In this document: positions 1 to 8,700 of the stretch, piece by piece | Layout: every line of letters begins with the position of its first letter | Numbering within the stretch: position 1 is the stretch's first letter | Source: Deltaproteobacteria bacterium | GTDB lineage: Bacteria > Desulfobacterota > Binatia > DP-6 | Length of the DNA: 14,225 nucleotides | Direction of reading: 5' to 3' | Assembly: GCA_005879245.1 (NCBI GenBank) | Contig: VBLA01000136.1 | Location: 1-14,225 of the forward strand | Notes under the pieces: model-generated | The model's database searches: none | The model's input: the letters and a program-made list of their open reading frames with translations, nothing else | Told to the model about the DNA's origin: nothing | Translations under genes and position numbers: made by a program

Positions 1-35
1 GACCCTCTCGCGACGCGCTAGTAGCAAGGCCGCAG

Positions 36-1046
36 ATGTCGGTCGATGTCGCCCATCTCGAGCACCATCGCACCGCTCTGAGGGGGCACTGCTACCGCAT
101 GCTGGGTTCAGCAGTGGATGCCGACGACGCCGTCCAGGAGACCATGGTGCGCGCCTGGCGAAGCCTCGCCCGATTCGACGGGCGCTCGTCGCTGCGGACC
201 TGGCTCTACCGGATCGCGACCAACGTGTGCCTCGACGCGCTCGATGATCGCTCGCGGCGAGCGCGTCCGATCGAGGAGGGCCCGGAAGGCTCCGTGAACG
301 ATGCGCTCGAGGTGCGGCCCCGCACGCACTGGCTCGAGCCCGTCCCCGACGCTCATGTGCTCCCGACGGACGCGGACCCTTCCGAGCAAACGGTGCTTCG
401 TCAGAGCATACGGCTCGCGTTCGTCGCAGCCCTGCAGCACCTCCCACCCAAGCAGCGGGCGGTGCTGCTGCTGACCGAGGTGCTCGGCTGGTCGGCAGCA
501 GAGGTGGCCGAAAGCCTCGACACGTCGGTTGCGGCCGTCAACAGCGCGCTTCAGCGCGCGCGGGCCACGCTCGCGACGCGCGATCTCGGCGAGACACGCG
601 CGTCGCTGTCCGATACGCAGCTCGCCCTGGTGGATCGCTACGTCGCGGCGTTCCAGCGATATGACGTGGATGCGCTGACGGCGCTCCTCACCGAAGACGC
701 GACGCTCTCGATGCCGCCCTACAGGCTCTGGCTCCGCGGCCATGACGCGATCCGCAGCTGGCTCTTCGGACGAGGCTCGGGATGTCGCGGGTCCCGACTC
801 GTGCCCACGGCAGCCTGCGGCTCACCTGCGTTCGGGCAGTACCGACAAGGCGGCCAGGAGCCCTGGGCGCTCATCGTGCTCGAGCTGGTAGGGGATCGCA
901 TAGCCGGGATGACCTCGTTCCTCGACACGGAGACGCTGTTCCCGAGGTTCGGCCTACCTCGGCAGCTCCCGGCCGTAGCGACGGGCAAGGCGGCAAGACG
1001 ATCCGGCGGCCGAGTCGGCCGCGCTCGCTTCTGGCAGGACCGATGA
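36..1046 (+). CDS. ECF sigma-70 factor with C-terminal SnoaL-like domain
   Basis: Probable alternative sigma factor of the extracytoplasmic-function group (336 aa) that directs RNA polymerase to a small regulon. Seen: region sigma-2 at about residues 8-75, with [16 protein letters not shown] and the core-binding/-10 stretch [15 protein letters not shown]; sigma-4 at about 130-182, with [14 protein letters not shown] followed by a helix-turn-helix ([20 protein letters not shown]). A NTF2/SnoaL-like fold follows from about 195 to 310 ([20 protein letters not shown] onward). Known: sigma factors of this build (TIGR02960-like, related to mycobacterial SigG/SigJ types) usually lack a classical anti-sigma factor, and the C-terminal domain modulates activity. 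None is seen next door. The frame is open upstream to the window edge, but the family begins close to this ATG; the site upstream (AGCAAGG) is weak. The DoxX, VOC and AHSA1 genes that follow are common neighbours of such sigma factors. Confidence 0.9.
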   Translation: MSVDVAHLEHHRTALRGHCYRMLGSAVDADDAVQETMVRAWRSLARFDGRSSLRTWLYRIATNVCLDALDDRSRRARPIEEGPEGSVNDALEVRPRTHWLEPVPDAHVLPTDADPSEQTVLRQSIRLAFVAALQHLPPKQRAVLLLTEVLGWSAAEVAESLDTSVAAVNSALQRARATLATRDLGETRASLSDTQLALVDRYVAAFQRYDVDALTALLTEDATLSMPPYRLWLRGHDAIRSWLFGRGSGCRGSRLVPTAACGSPAFGQYRQGGQEPWALIVLELVGDRIAGMTSFLDTETLFPRFGLPRQLPAVATGKAARRSGGRVGRARFWQDR

Positions 1047-1089
1047 GTTTCGGCGGCCGCGGGGGTCTAAGGCTCGAGTCCATTTCGAC

Positions 1090-1094
1090 GGAGG
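1090..1094 (+). promoter_or_regulatory. Shine-Dalgarno site of the DoxX-like gene
   Basis: GGAGG ends 5 nt before the ATG at 1100. It fixes the start of the membrane protein well inside a longer open frame that begins within the sigma factor gene. Confidence 0.75.
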
Positions 1095-1099
1095 TACCC

Positions 1100-1585
1100 A
1101 TGACCCCGATCTACGCCGCAAGTCACGACGCTGGTTCGAGCCGAGGCGGGAGGGAGCAGGCCAGCACCACCCTCGAAGCCGTTGCGCCCGGCTCGCCCAG
1201 CTCCAGGAAAGCACTCTGGGCAGGGCGGGTCATGAGCGGCTTCGCCGTTCTGTTCCTGCTCGTGGACGCCACCTTCAAGGTGCTGGAGCTGCCCCCTGCG
1301 GTGGAAGGGACCATGCAACTCGGCTTTCCGGCGAGAGTCGTCTTCGGGCTCGGGCTGCTCCAGCTCGCGTGTCTCGTCGTCTACCTCGTGCCGCGCACCT
1401 CGGTGCTCGGGGCCGTGTTGTGGACGGGCTACCTGGGCGGAGCGGTCGCAACCCACGTGCGGGTCGGAAACCCGCTCTTCAGCCATACGCTCTTTCCGAT
1501 CTACGTCGCGACGTTCCTCTGGGCTGGGCTGTGGCTGCGCGATGAGCGGCTTCGCGCCGTCCTTCCGATACGAGCGCCCAGGTGA
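1100..1585 (+). CDS. DoxX-like small integral membrane protein
   Basis: Predicted inner-membrane protein of 161 aa with four hydrophobic helices. Seen: a polar, Ser/Gly-rich N-terminal tail of about 38 residues, then SGFAVLFLLVDATFKVLE (helix 1), PARVVFGLGLLQLACLVVYLV (helix 2), VLGAVLWTGYLGGAVATHVR (helix 3) and a last helix ending LWAGLWLRDERLR. The layout and the YLGGAVATHVR-type third helix fit the DoxX_2 family, whose members are mostly uncharacterised and often accompany ECF sigma factors and small stress enzymes. The ATG at 1100 was chosen for its GGAGG site; an internal ATG at about residue 45 (MSGFAV) would remove the tail. It lies 53 nt after the sigma factor gene and 29 nt before the VOC gene, so co-transcription is likely. 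The biochemical role is unknown. Confidence 0.82.
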   Translation: MTPIYAASHDAGSSRGGREQASTTLEAVAPGSPSSRKALWAGRVMSGFAVLFLLVDATFKVLELPPAVEGTMQLGFPARVVFGLGLLQLACLVVYLVPRTSVLGAVLWTGYLGGAVATHVRVGNPLFSHTLFPIYVATFLWAGLWLRDERLRAVLPIRAPR

Positions 1586-1603
1586 AGAGCGACTTTTCGA
1601 CCC

Positions 1604-1610
1604 AAGGAGG
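1604..1610 (+). promoter_or_regulatory. Shine-Dalgarno site of the VOC gene
   Basis: AAGGAGG, a near-perfect ribosome binding site 4 nt before the ATG at 1615. It decides this start over an in-frame ATG at 1582, which would overlap the stop of the DoxX-like gene. Confidence 0.8.
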
Positions 1611-1614
1611 AATC

Positions 1615-2031
1615 ATGGCAGAGAAGCGTTCCCGAAAGCTCTTCGTCAACCTGGCCGTCCGCGATCTGAAGAAGTCGATGAACTTCTTCACGAAGCTCGG
1701 CTTCGAGTTCAACCCGAAGCTCACCGACGATAAGGCCGCCTGCATGATCATCAGCGAGGAGGCCTTCGTCATGCTCCTCGGCGAACCCTTCTTCAGGACG
1801 TTCACCAAGCAGGAGCTCTGCGACACGACCAAGCACACGGAGGGGCTCTTCGCGCTCTCGTGCGATAGCCGGGCCGAAGTGGACGAGATGGTGAAGAAAG
1901 CCGTCGCCGCTGGTGGGAAGCACGCCATGGACGCGCAGGACCACGGCTTCATGTACGGGTGGAGCTTCTACGACCTCGACGGCCACCACTGGGAAGTCCT
2001 CTGGATGGATCCCAAGTTCGCACAGCAATAG
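1615..2031 (+). CDS. VOC-fold (glyoxalase/bleomycin-resistance-like) protein
   Basis: Cytosolic protein of 138 aa with a vicinal-oxygen-chelate fold. Seen: two beta-alpha-beta-beta-beta halves. The first opens with KLFVNLAVRDLKKSMNFFTKLGF and continues to FVMLLGEPFF; the second ends GFMYGWSFYDLDGHHWEVLWMD. The DLDGHHWEVLW segment carries the C-terminal Glu that is usually a metal ligand in this superfamily. The protein most resembles the COG3607-type 'predicted lactoylglutathione lyases', whose true substrates are mostly unknown, so glyoxalase activity should not be assumed. The gene is richer in Lys and Phe codons (AAG, TTC) than its neighbours, a mild compositional difference. It follows the sigma factor and the DoxX-like gene on the same strand and is the last intact gene before the run of remnants. 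Confidence 0.88.
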   Translation: MAEKRSRKLFVNLAVRDLKKSMNFFTKLGFEFNPKLTDDKAACMIISEEAFVMLLGEPFFRTFTKQELCDTTKHTEGLFALSCDSRAEVDEMVKKAVAAGGKHAMDAQDHGFMYGWSFYDLDGHHWEVLWMDPKFAQQ

Positions 2032-2058
2032 CCGCGCCGGCTCTGCCCCGGGTCTACG

Positions 2059-2291
2059 ACCGACCACTGGTTGCAGGGCGTGTACCAGGAGATCGTGGAG
2101 CCGGACCGGCTCGTCTGCACCTGGACCTGGGTGGATGCGGAGGGCAAGCCAGTCACGCAACGCTGCTGACGGTGCGCTTCGCCGAGCAGGGTGCGAAGAC
2201 GAAGCTCACCCTGCACCAGGCGGCGTTCGAGACGGTCACGTCGCGCGACGGGCATCAGGACGGCTGGACGAGCAGCCTGGATCGTCTCGAC
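2059..2291 (+). pseudogene. AHSA1/SRPBCC-domain gene remnant (3' half, frameshifted)
   Basis: Remnant of an Activator-of-Hsp90-ATPase-1-like (SRPBCC, START-like fold) protein. Seen: from 2059 the forward frame reads TDHWLQGVYQEIVEPDRLVCTWTW and on to AEGKPVT. At 2158-2160 the similarity moves to another frame, which reads TLLTVRFAEQGAKTKLTLHQ and ends GWTSSLDRL at 2288. These are the usual middle and C-terminal strands and last helix of the family. The N-terminal half (the typical start of the form R-V-F-D-A-P and the WWGP-type region) is absent, no start codon or SD site is visible, and the frame breaks once. Immediately after LDRL the sequence becomes transglutaminase-like. AHSA1-like genes commonly sit beside ECF sigma, DoxX and VOC genes, so this was probably the fourth gene of that cluster. 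Sequencing or assembly error cannot be excluded. Confidence 0.7.
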
Positions 2292-2293
2292 GA

Positions 2294-3160
2294 GACCTGC
2301 CCGAGGCGTTGCCCGAGCTCTGCCGGGTCGTCCAGGGGCTGGTCGTGCATCCCTTCCTCTCACGCCTCTACGGTCTCGAACCGGACACGTTGCACTGGGA
2401 CGATCTGCAGGTCCGGAGCGCGTCGGAGATGCTCGACCGCGTGCTGGCGCTCGATCCCGGGCCGCTCTCGACGCCACGCGCCCCGGCGCACCGCTTCGTC
2501 GGCAACTGCCGGCACTTCACCGTCCTCCTCTGCGCGTTCCTGCGTGCCCGGAACGTGCCGGCGCGAGCGCGTTGCGGTTTCGGCGCCTACCTGGAGCCGT
2601 CGCGTTTCGAGGATCACTGGGTCTGCGAGGTCTGGGACGCGGCGGGCGGGGCCTGGCGGCTCGTCGATGCCCAGATCGACGCGGTCCAGCACGAGCTCTT
2701 CCGCATTGCGTTCGATCCGCTCGACGTGCCGCGCACGCAGTTCCTAGTGGCCGGTGACGCGTGGCAGCGCTGCCGGCGCGGAGACGTGGACCCGCAGCGC
2801 TTCGGCATCCTCGACCTGCGCGGGCTCTGGTTCGTGCGCGGGAACCTGCTCCGCGACCTTGCCGCGCGCCGCAAGCGTGAGCTCCTGCCCTGGGACAGCT
2901 GGGGCCTCATGGGGAAGCGCGACCGGCCGGACGGCGCGGCCGAGGTGGCGCTGCTCGACCGCGTCGCCGAGCTCACGCAGGCGGGGGACGCGCGGCACGC
3001 CGAGGTGCTGCAGCTCTACGATTCGGAGCCAGGCCTGCGCGTCCCGCGCGTGATCACGAGCCTGGCGGCTCCGCCGCGCCTCCTCACCGCACGCCATGCG
3101 CTCGTCCTAGCCCCGGTCGGCGAGGCCAAGGTCGATCTGGGCCCAGGGGTCGTCGACTGA
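2294..3160 (+). CDS. Transglutaminase-like protein, 5'-truncated
   Basis: Transglutaminase-like (papain-fold) protein of the group with the signature GNCR-x-F-[ST]-VLL. Recognisable sequence starts at 2294 (DLPEALPELCRVVQGLVVH) and runs 288 codons to a TGA. Seen: a candidate catalytic triad, Cys in FVGNCRHFTVLL (codon at 2507), His in FEDHWVCEVWD (2615) and Asp in WRLVDAQID (2666). The conserved family blocks FDPLDVPRTQFLVAGDAWQ and FGILDLRGLWFVRGN also follow. The core is intact, but the usual 20-30 residues before DLPE are missing: directly upstream lies AHSA1 remnant in a different frame. The frame is open further upstream (in-frame ATGs at 2135 and 1913), but those codons are out-of-frame readings of AHSA1 and VOC sequence and no SD site supports them. 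Probably a nonfunctional or fusion-expressed remnant. Substrate is unknown in the family. Confidence 0.72.
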   Translation, partial: DLPEALPELCRVVQGLVVHPFLSRLYGLEPDTLHWDDLQVRSASEMLDRVLALDPGPLSTPRAPAHRFVGNCRHFTVLLCAFLRARNVPARARCGFGAYLEPSRFEDHWVCEVWDAAGGAWRLVDAQIDAVQHELFRIAFDPLDVPRTQFLVAGDAWQRCRRGDVDPQRFGILDLRGLWFVRGNLLRDLAARRKRELLPWDSWGLMGKRDRPDGAAEVALLDRVAELTQAGDARHAEVLQLYDSEPGLRVPRVITSLAAPPRLLTARHALVLAPVGEAKVDLGPGVVD

Positions 3161-3926
3161 GGCACCCACGGCCTCGCCGTCCGGAATATCCAAGCGGCAA
3201 CCGCCGCGACGGTGGCCCACATGAACTCGATCGTCGGGAACGACGTCGGGTGCCGACGGCAGTGCGATCCCCCCGGGCCCGCCAATGAACGCCGAGAACA
3301 ACTGGTGGGGCTGCGCCGCGGGTCCACCCGGCGCCGGCTGCGACACAGGGACCGGCAACGTCGACACGTCGCCCGCGGCGGCAGTGCCCAACTCCTGCGC
3401 GCCCACGGTGACGGCCACGGTTCGGGGGAAGGTGTTCCTGGTCAGGGATCCGTCCGCCGGCGCCGATCCCACCCGGCGGAGGCTCCTCGTGCTGGCGAGG
3501 GAGCTGGCCAGCGGCGACATGCTGGTCGGCAATCCGATCACGAACGGCGCGTCGATCAAGATCATCGCCAACGGCGTGACCTCGAGCAGCCAGACCTTCT
3601 CCTTGCCCGCGGGCGCCCAGTGGAGGGCGATCAGCACGTTCGGTTTCAAGTGCCGAGACTCCCTCGGGACGAACGGCCCCGTGAAGTTCGCTCAGATCCT
3701 GAAGACGCCGAGCGGCGTCTTCCTCGCGAAGGTGCTGATCCTCGGTAAGCACGGCTCGGTCACCATTGCCCCGCCCAACCCTGGCACCGACGCGGGCATG
3801 ATCTTCACCATCAACTCGGGTGAGTCCTACTGCCTAAAGTTCGGCGGCAGTGCCGGAGGGATCATCACGGCCGGCAACGCCACCGTCTTCAAGGTGAAGA
3901 ACCCGACGGGGGAGGGGTGCCCCTGA
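3161..3926 (+). pseudogene. Secreted beta-helix protein, C-terminal remnant with frameshift
   Basis: 3' end of a probable secreted right-handed parallel beta-helix protein. Seen: after the transglutaminase stop one frame reads GLAVRNIQAATAATVAHMN and then SIVGNDVG, a typical helix coil. At about 3251 the similarity shifts by one base into the frame reading ADGSAIPPGPPMNAENNWWG. NAENNWWGC followed by a paired Cys is the usual closing coil of such proteins. From about 3400 to 3926 follows a separate beta-rich module (TVTATVRGKVFLVRDPS to SGESYCLKFGGSAGG and a terminal GEGCP) with scattered cysteines; I associate similar modules with surface proteins of deltaproteobacterial/Binatota-type genomes. 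The longest open piece is 3285-3926 (213 aa), but its ATG lies mid-domain and has no SD site. No signal peptide remains. It is tail-to-tail with the next gene, 4 nt apart. Confidence 0.68.
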
Positions 3927-3930
3927 GACG

Positions 3931-4533
3931 CTAGGGCTCGCCGGCTGACCCGCGGCGGCGCTCGAGAAGCCGGAACTTGTTCCGCGCCGAAAGGAGCTGC
4001 TGCCGGAGCGACTCGGCCTGCCGTCCAAGATCCACGAACGCTTCAGTCAGGGCGGCTCGGGCGAGCTCCTCCGAGTCGTCGGCGAGCCGACCGAGGCGGT
4101 CGTCGACCTCCCGAAATGCGGCGTCGAGCGGCTCTTCCACGCTGCTCTTCTGGATCGTCGCGGCGACCTGCTGCACCAGGTGGTTCACTTCCGCCGCCGC
4201 CTCGCCCAACGCGCCCCATCGCGTGAGCAGGTCGGTCAGGCCCGCCGTCCGCCGTCTGATCTGCTCCGCGCGCTCCTGGACCGCCAGCGACTGCCGCTGC
4301 TGGCGTTCGCGCGCGCTCGCGATGGCGGCGACCAGCGTCTGGAGATGCTGGCCGAGTCGCGCCTCGCTGTCCTCCAGGTCCTTCAGGGAGCGGACTGCCT
4401 GCCGCAGGTTCTTCTCGGAGTCCAGGCGCTCGCGCTGAATGCCGGTCGCGAGCGCTTCATACCGGCAGAGCTCCGCGTCGAGACCTTCGGCGGCGGCGGC
4501 GAGCCCGAGCATGTCCGACTTGAGCAGGCTCAC
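3931..4533 (-). CDS. Hypothetical coiled-coil protein
   Basis: Protein of 200 aa that I do not recognise. Seen: it is almost wholly helical with heptad-like spacing of Leu/Ala and abundant Glu, Arg and Gln (for instance LRQAVRSLKDLEDSEARLGQ and AVQERAEQIRRRTAGLTDLL). No membrane segment or signal peptide is visible and Pro is nearly absent. The predicted form is a long cytoplasmic coiled coil with a short Pro/Gly-containing tail (ERRRGSAGEP). The reading starts at a GTG at 4533; an in-frame ATG at 4512 is the alternative, and neither has a good SD site. It is the only gene on this strand between the remnants and the heme operon block. Third-position G/C use and the absence of stops support a real gene. 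A structural or scaffold role is possible, but nothing specific can be inferred. Confidence 0.68.
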   Translation of the reverse strand: MSLLKSDMLGLAAAAEGLDAELCRYEALATGIQRERLDSEKNLRQAVRSLKDLEDSEARLGQHLQTLVAAIASARERQQRQSLAVQERAEQIRRRTAGLTDLLTRWGALGEAAAEVNHLVQQVAATIQKSSVEEPLDAAFREVDDRLGRLADDSEELARAALTEAFVDLGRQAESLRQQLLSARNKFRLLERRRGSAGEP

Positions 4534-5016
4534 GGGCGCTCACGTATACAACCGCCTGCCCGCCCACGGTGGCAGCGACGATCGCGCCGGCTTCCGCGCC
4601 CGTGGCGCTCGTGGCCACGGCGCTCGCCGTCCCGACGAGCACCGCGGAGGCGACCGTGGTCACGACACGGCATTCGGGTGGGGTTCGCGCGCAGCGACGC
4701 GCAACCGCTCGTGAAAGCAAGCGGCCACGAGTACCCCCGAGATCGCGAGGCTCCCCCGTCAGCAGGGGCCCCCTTCGACCCGAAGCACGCGCCGCGTATC
4801 AGCGGGATGGCGAGTGCGTCAAATGAAAATCTGGTGACGGGAATCCCGGGGACGCGCCGACGTACGGTCGGCGCTGCCCGCCGCCGCAGCCGACCGAGCG
4901 CCCACGTCCGTCATGACCGGAACCCACCGGGCCGTCGGCCTCGCTCCCAGCACGATTGACAACGCGGGCGCGGCCGGGCCAGAAGGCTCAACCACATCGG
5001 ACGGACGGGAGGAGCC
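4534..5016. other. Intergenic region without a supportable gene
   Basis: About 480 bases between the divergent coiled-coil gene (minus) and the lipoprotein gene (plus), so promoters for both are expected here. Short open frames on both strands are Ala/Val/Arg-rich and mutually overlapping, with no recognisable domain. On the plus strand TTGACA occurs at 4956-4961, but no convincing -10 hexamer follows at the right distance. On the minus strand a TATAC motif lies just before the coiled-coil start. No hairpin with a T-run, tRNA or repeat array was seen. Confidence 0.5.
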
Positions 5017-5373
5017 ATGGCACGATGGGTGTTCGCCGCGCTCGCGCTGCTCGCCACTAGCGCGCTGACGGCCTGCGGCGTGCAGACCGGCTCGTCAAGC
5101 AAGACGGCCAGCAGTCCCGGCGCAACCCAGAAGACCATCACCCTGGGTGCCACACTCATCGAACCCGACGACCTCACGATGGCCTCGACCGACGTGCTCA
5201 CGTTCATGAACACCGCCGTCGATCCGCTTCAGGTCGAGTTCATCAAGCCGCCGAGCCAAGCCGGCAAGATCGGCTGTCACGTCGCGGACCCGAAGAGCGT
5301 GACGCCGGGCGAGACGCCGTGGGCCACCTTCAGCCAGAACGCCGAGGGGCATTTCGCGGCCACGGTTCGCTGA
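5017..5373 (+). CDS. Small lipoprotein of unknown function
   Basis: Predicted outer- or inner-membrane lipoprotein of 118 aa. Seen: a short N-region (MARW), a hydrophobic core VFAALALLATSA and the lipobox L-T-A-C with the acylated Cys at residue 20. A Ser/Thr/Gly-rich linker follows to about residue 40, then a compact beta-rich domain (TITLGATLIEPDDLTMASTD onward) containing one further Cys beside a His (IGCHVADP) and a late EGHFAATVR. The start is fixed by GGGAGGAG ending 2-3 nt before the ATG. The domain is reminiscent of cupredoxin-like secreted proteins, but a complete type-1 copper set (His, Cys, His, Met in the usual order) is not visible, so I do not assign that function. The ending ATVR just after a strand looks abrupt; the original protein may have been longer. 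Monocistronic, convergent with the dehydrogenase gene. Confidence 0.8.
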   Translation: MARWVFAALALLATSALTACGVQTGSSSKTASSPGATQKTITLGATLIEPDDLTMASTDVLTFMNTAVDPLQVEFIKPPSQAGKIGCHVADPKSVTPGETPWATFSQNAEGHFAATVR

Positions 5374-5506
5374 CCGGCTCGACGTTCATCGACTGAGTCG
5401 CCGCCCTGGCACTCATCGCGAGCGCTACGCCGACTTCGGGCCCACGTTCGCCCACCAGAAACCTCACCGAGAAGGATGCCCCCGTCTTGTCCGTCGACAC
5501 GCTACG

Positions 5507-5526
5507 CGGCGGGATGAGCGCCGCCG
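5507..5526. terminator. GC hairpin between convergent genes (possible terminator)
   Basis: Inverted repeat CGGCGG, an 8-nt loop, then CCGCCG, ending 5 nt before the stop codon of the minus-strand dehydrogenase gene and about 130 nt after the lipoprotein stop. It sits where a terminator for the long minus-strand operon would be expected. No T-run follows on either strand, so an intrinsic terminator is uncertain, and such stems are frequent by chance at this GC content. Confidence 0.25.
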
Positions 5527-5531
5527 ACGGG

Positions 5532-6329
5532 CTAGACGCCAATCATGTAGCCGCCGTCGGCACTCAGGATCTGGCCGGTGATACCGGCGGCCGCGGGCGA
5601 GGCGAGGAAGACGGCTAGCGGCGCCACCTCCTCCGGCTCGAGGATGCGGCGTTCGGCGGCGAGGTTCTCGGCGTGGGCCTTCGCTCCCTCCGGCGTACGA
5701 CCGGTCAACGCACCGATCGTTCGCCAGTCCACGAGGTGGGTGTTCGTCCAACCCGGACGGAGGAGATTCACCGTCACGCCGCGGGTCCCGACCTCCATGG
5801 CGAGGGCACGCGTGAAGCCGACCAGCCCGTGCTTGGCGGCCGTGTAGGCCGAGAGACCCGATGCGCCGATGAGCGAGTAACCGGAGCCCACGTTGATGAT
5901 GCGGCCGTACGCGTTCCGTAGCATCGGACCGAGGGCAGCCTTGGCCGCCCAGTAGCAGGAGGTGAGGTTCAGGACGAGGGTCGCGTCCCACGAGGCGTCG
6001 TCGTGTTCTTCCACCCAGAGGCTCCGGGGCTCGCCCGAAAGCACCACGGGGCCCCCGGCGTTGTTGACGAGGATGTCGAGTCGCCCCAAATCGCGCGCCG
6101 TCTGCTCGACGGCCGCCGTCACCTGGGCCCGGTCGAGCATGTCGGTCGGCACCGTGAGCGCCCGCCGGCCGAGCGCTCGGACTTCCCCGGCCACAGTGTC
6201 GAGCTCGCTCGCCGTGCGCGCCACGACGGCGACGTCGGCGCCGGCGTGCGCCATGCCGAGGGCGATCGCTCGGCCGATGCCGCGCCCCCCGCCAGTGACG
6301 ACGGCAACCCGGCCCGCGAGGCTCGTCAT
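5532..6329 (-). CDS. Short-chain dehydrogenase/reductase (SDR)
   Basis: Classical SDR-family NAD(P)H-dependent oxidoreductase, 265 aa, cytosolic. Seen: the cofactor-binding TGGGRGIG at residues 12-19, NNAG at 89-92, and the catalytic tetrad Asn121, Ser149, Tyr162 and Lys166 (Y-TAA-K) with the expected Ser-12-Tyr spacing. The C-terminal region ends ITGQILSADGGYMIGV, the typical FabG-like finish. Arg38 after the second strand (VVARTASEL) suggests preference for NADP(H), an inference. The ATG at 6329 gives the standard N-terminus (LAGRVAVVTGG); longer in-frame extensions would run into the protease gene. It lies 22 nt downstream of the M48 protease gene on the same strand, so it is probably the last gene of the operon. 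Nothing in the sequence ties the substrate to tetrapyrroles; FabG-like ketoacyl reductase or a sugar/alcohol dehydrogenase are equally possible. Confidence 0.92.
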   Translation of the reverse strand: MTSLAGRVAVVTGGGRGIGRAIALGMAHAGADVAVVARTASELDTVAGEVRALGRRALTVPTDMLDRAQVTAAVEQTARDLGRLDILVNNAGGPVVLSGEPRSLWVEEHDDASWDATLVLNLTSCYWAAKAALGPMLRNAYGRIINVGSGYSLIGASGLSAYTAAKHGLVGFTRALAMEVGTRGVTVNLLRPGWTNTHLVDWRTIGALTGRTPEGAKAHAENLAAERRILEPEEVAPLAVFLASPAAAGITGQILSADGGYMIGV

Positions 6330-6351
6330 GGGAGCAAGCGGACCGGGCGCG

Positions 6352-8635
<2,284 letters not shown>

Positions 8636-8674
8636 CGCAATCCCTTCGCATAGACGATCGCGCCCACCATTGCA

Positions 8675-8700
8675 AAAACACTCGCCGCGCGGCGGTTTTC
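8675..8700. terminator. Palindrome with flanking A/T-runs between cobA-hemD and hemB
   Basis: The perfect 12-bp palindrome CGCCGCGCGGCG (8683-8694) is flanked by A-rich and T-rich runs on the two sides. On the minus strand it is preceded by AAAAC and followed by AGTGTTTTT, in the 63-nt gap after the cobA-hemD stop. It could be a weak intrinsic terminator or attenuator separating hemB from the upstream genes, or just a GC palindrome. The usable stem is only 4-5 bp. Confidence 0.28.

Noticed and set aside
782..1099. Upstream in-frame extension of the DoxX-like gene into the sigma factor gene
   Set aside because: The added 106 residues are an out-of-frame reading of the sigma factor. The GGAGG site supports the ATG at 1100.
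1913..2293. Extension of the transglutaminase frame back to ATG 1913 or 2135
   Set aside because: These codons read VOC and AHSA1 sequence out of frame and give a low-complexity Arg/Ser/Gly-rich peptide with no homology.
4457..4720. Small Ala/Val-rich minus-strand open frame (87 codons) with a hydrophobic stretch
   Set aside because: It overlaps the coiled-coil gene in another frame for about 77 nt, has no SD site, and a comparable frame exists on the opposite strand. Not enough to call a gene.
4569..4826. Plus-strand frame starting GTG with a signal-peptide-like Ala/Val run
   Set aside because: The reverse complement is equally open. The downstream part is Arg/Pro-rich nonsense and no SD site is present.
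4956..4984. TTGACA as a -35 element for the lipoprotein gene
   Set aside because: No acceptable -10 hexamer occurs 15-19 nt downstream; the following sequence is GC-rich with no TATAAT-like element.
5017..5373. Cupredoxin assignment for the lipoprotein
   Set aside because: The size and beta-rich look fit, but the ordered copper ligands are not all visible, so only a general resemblance is noted.
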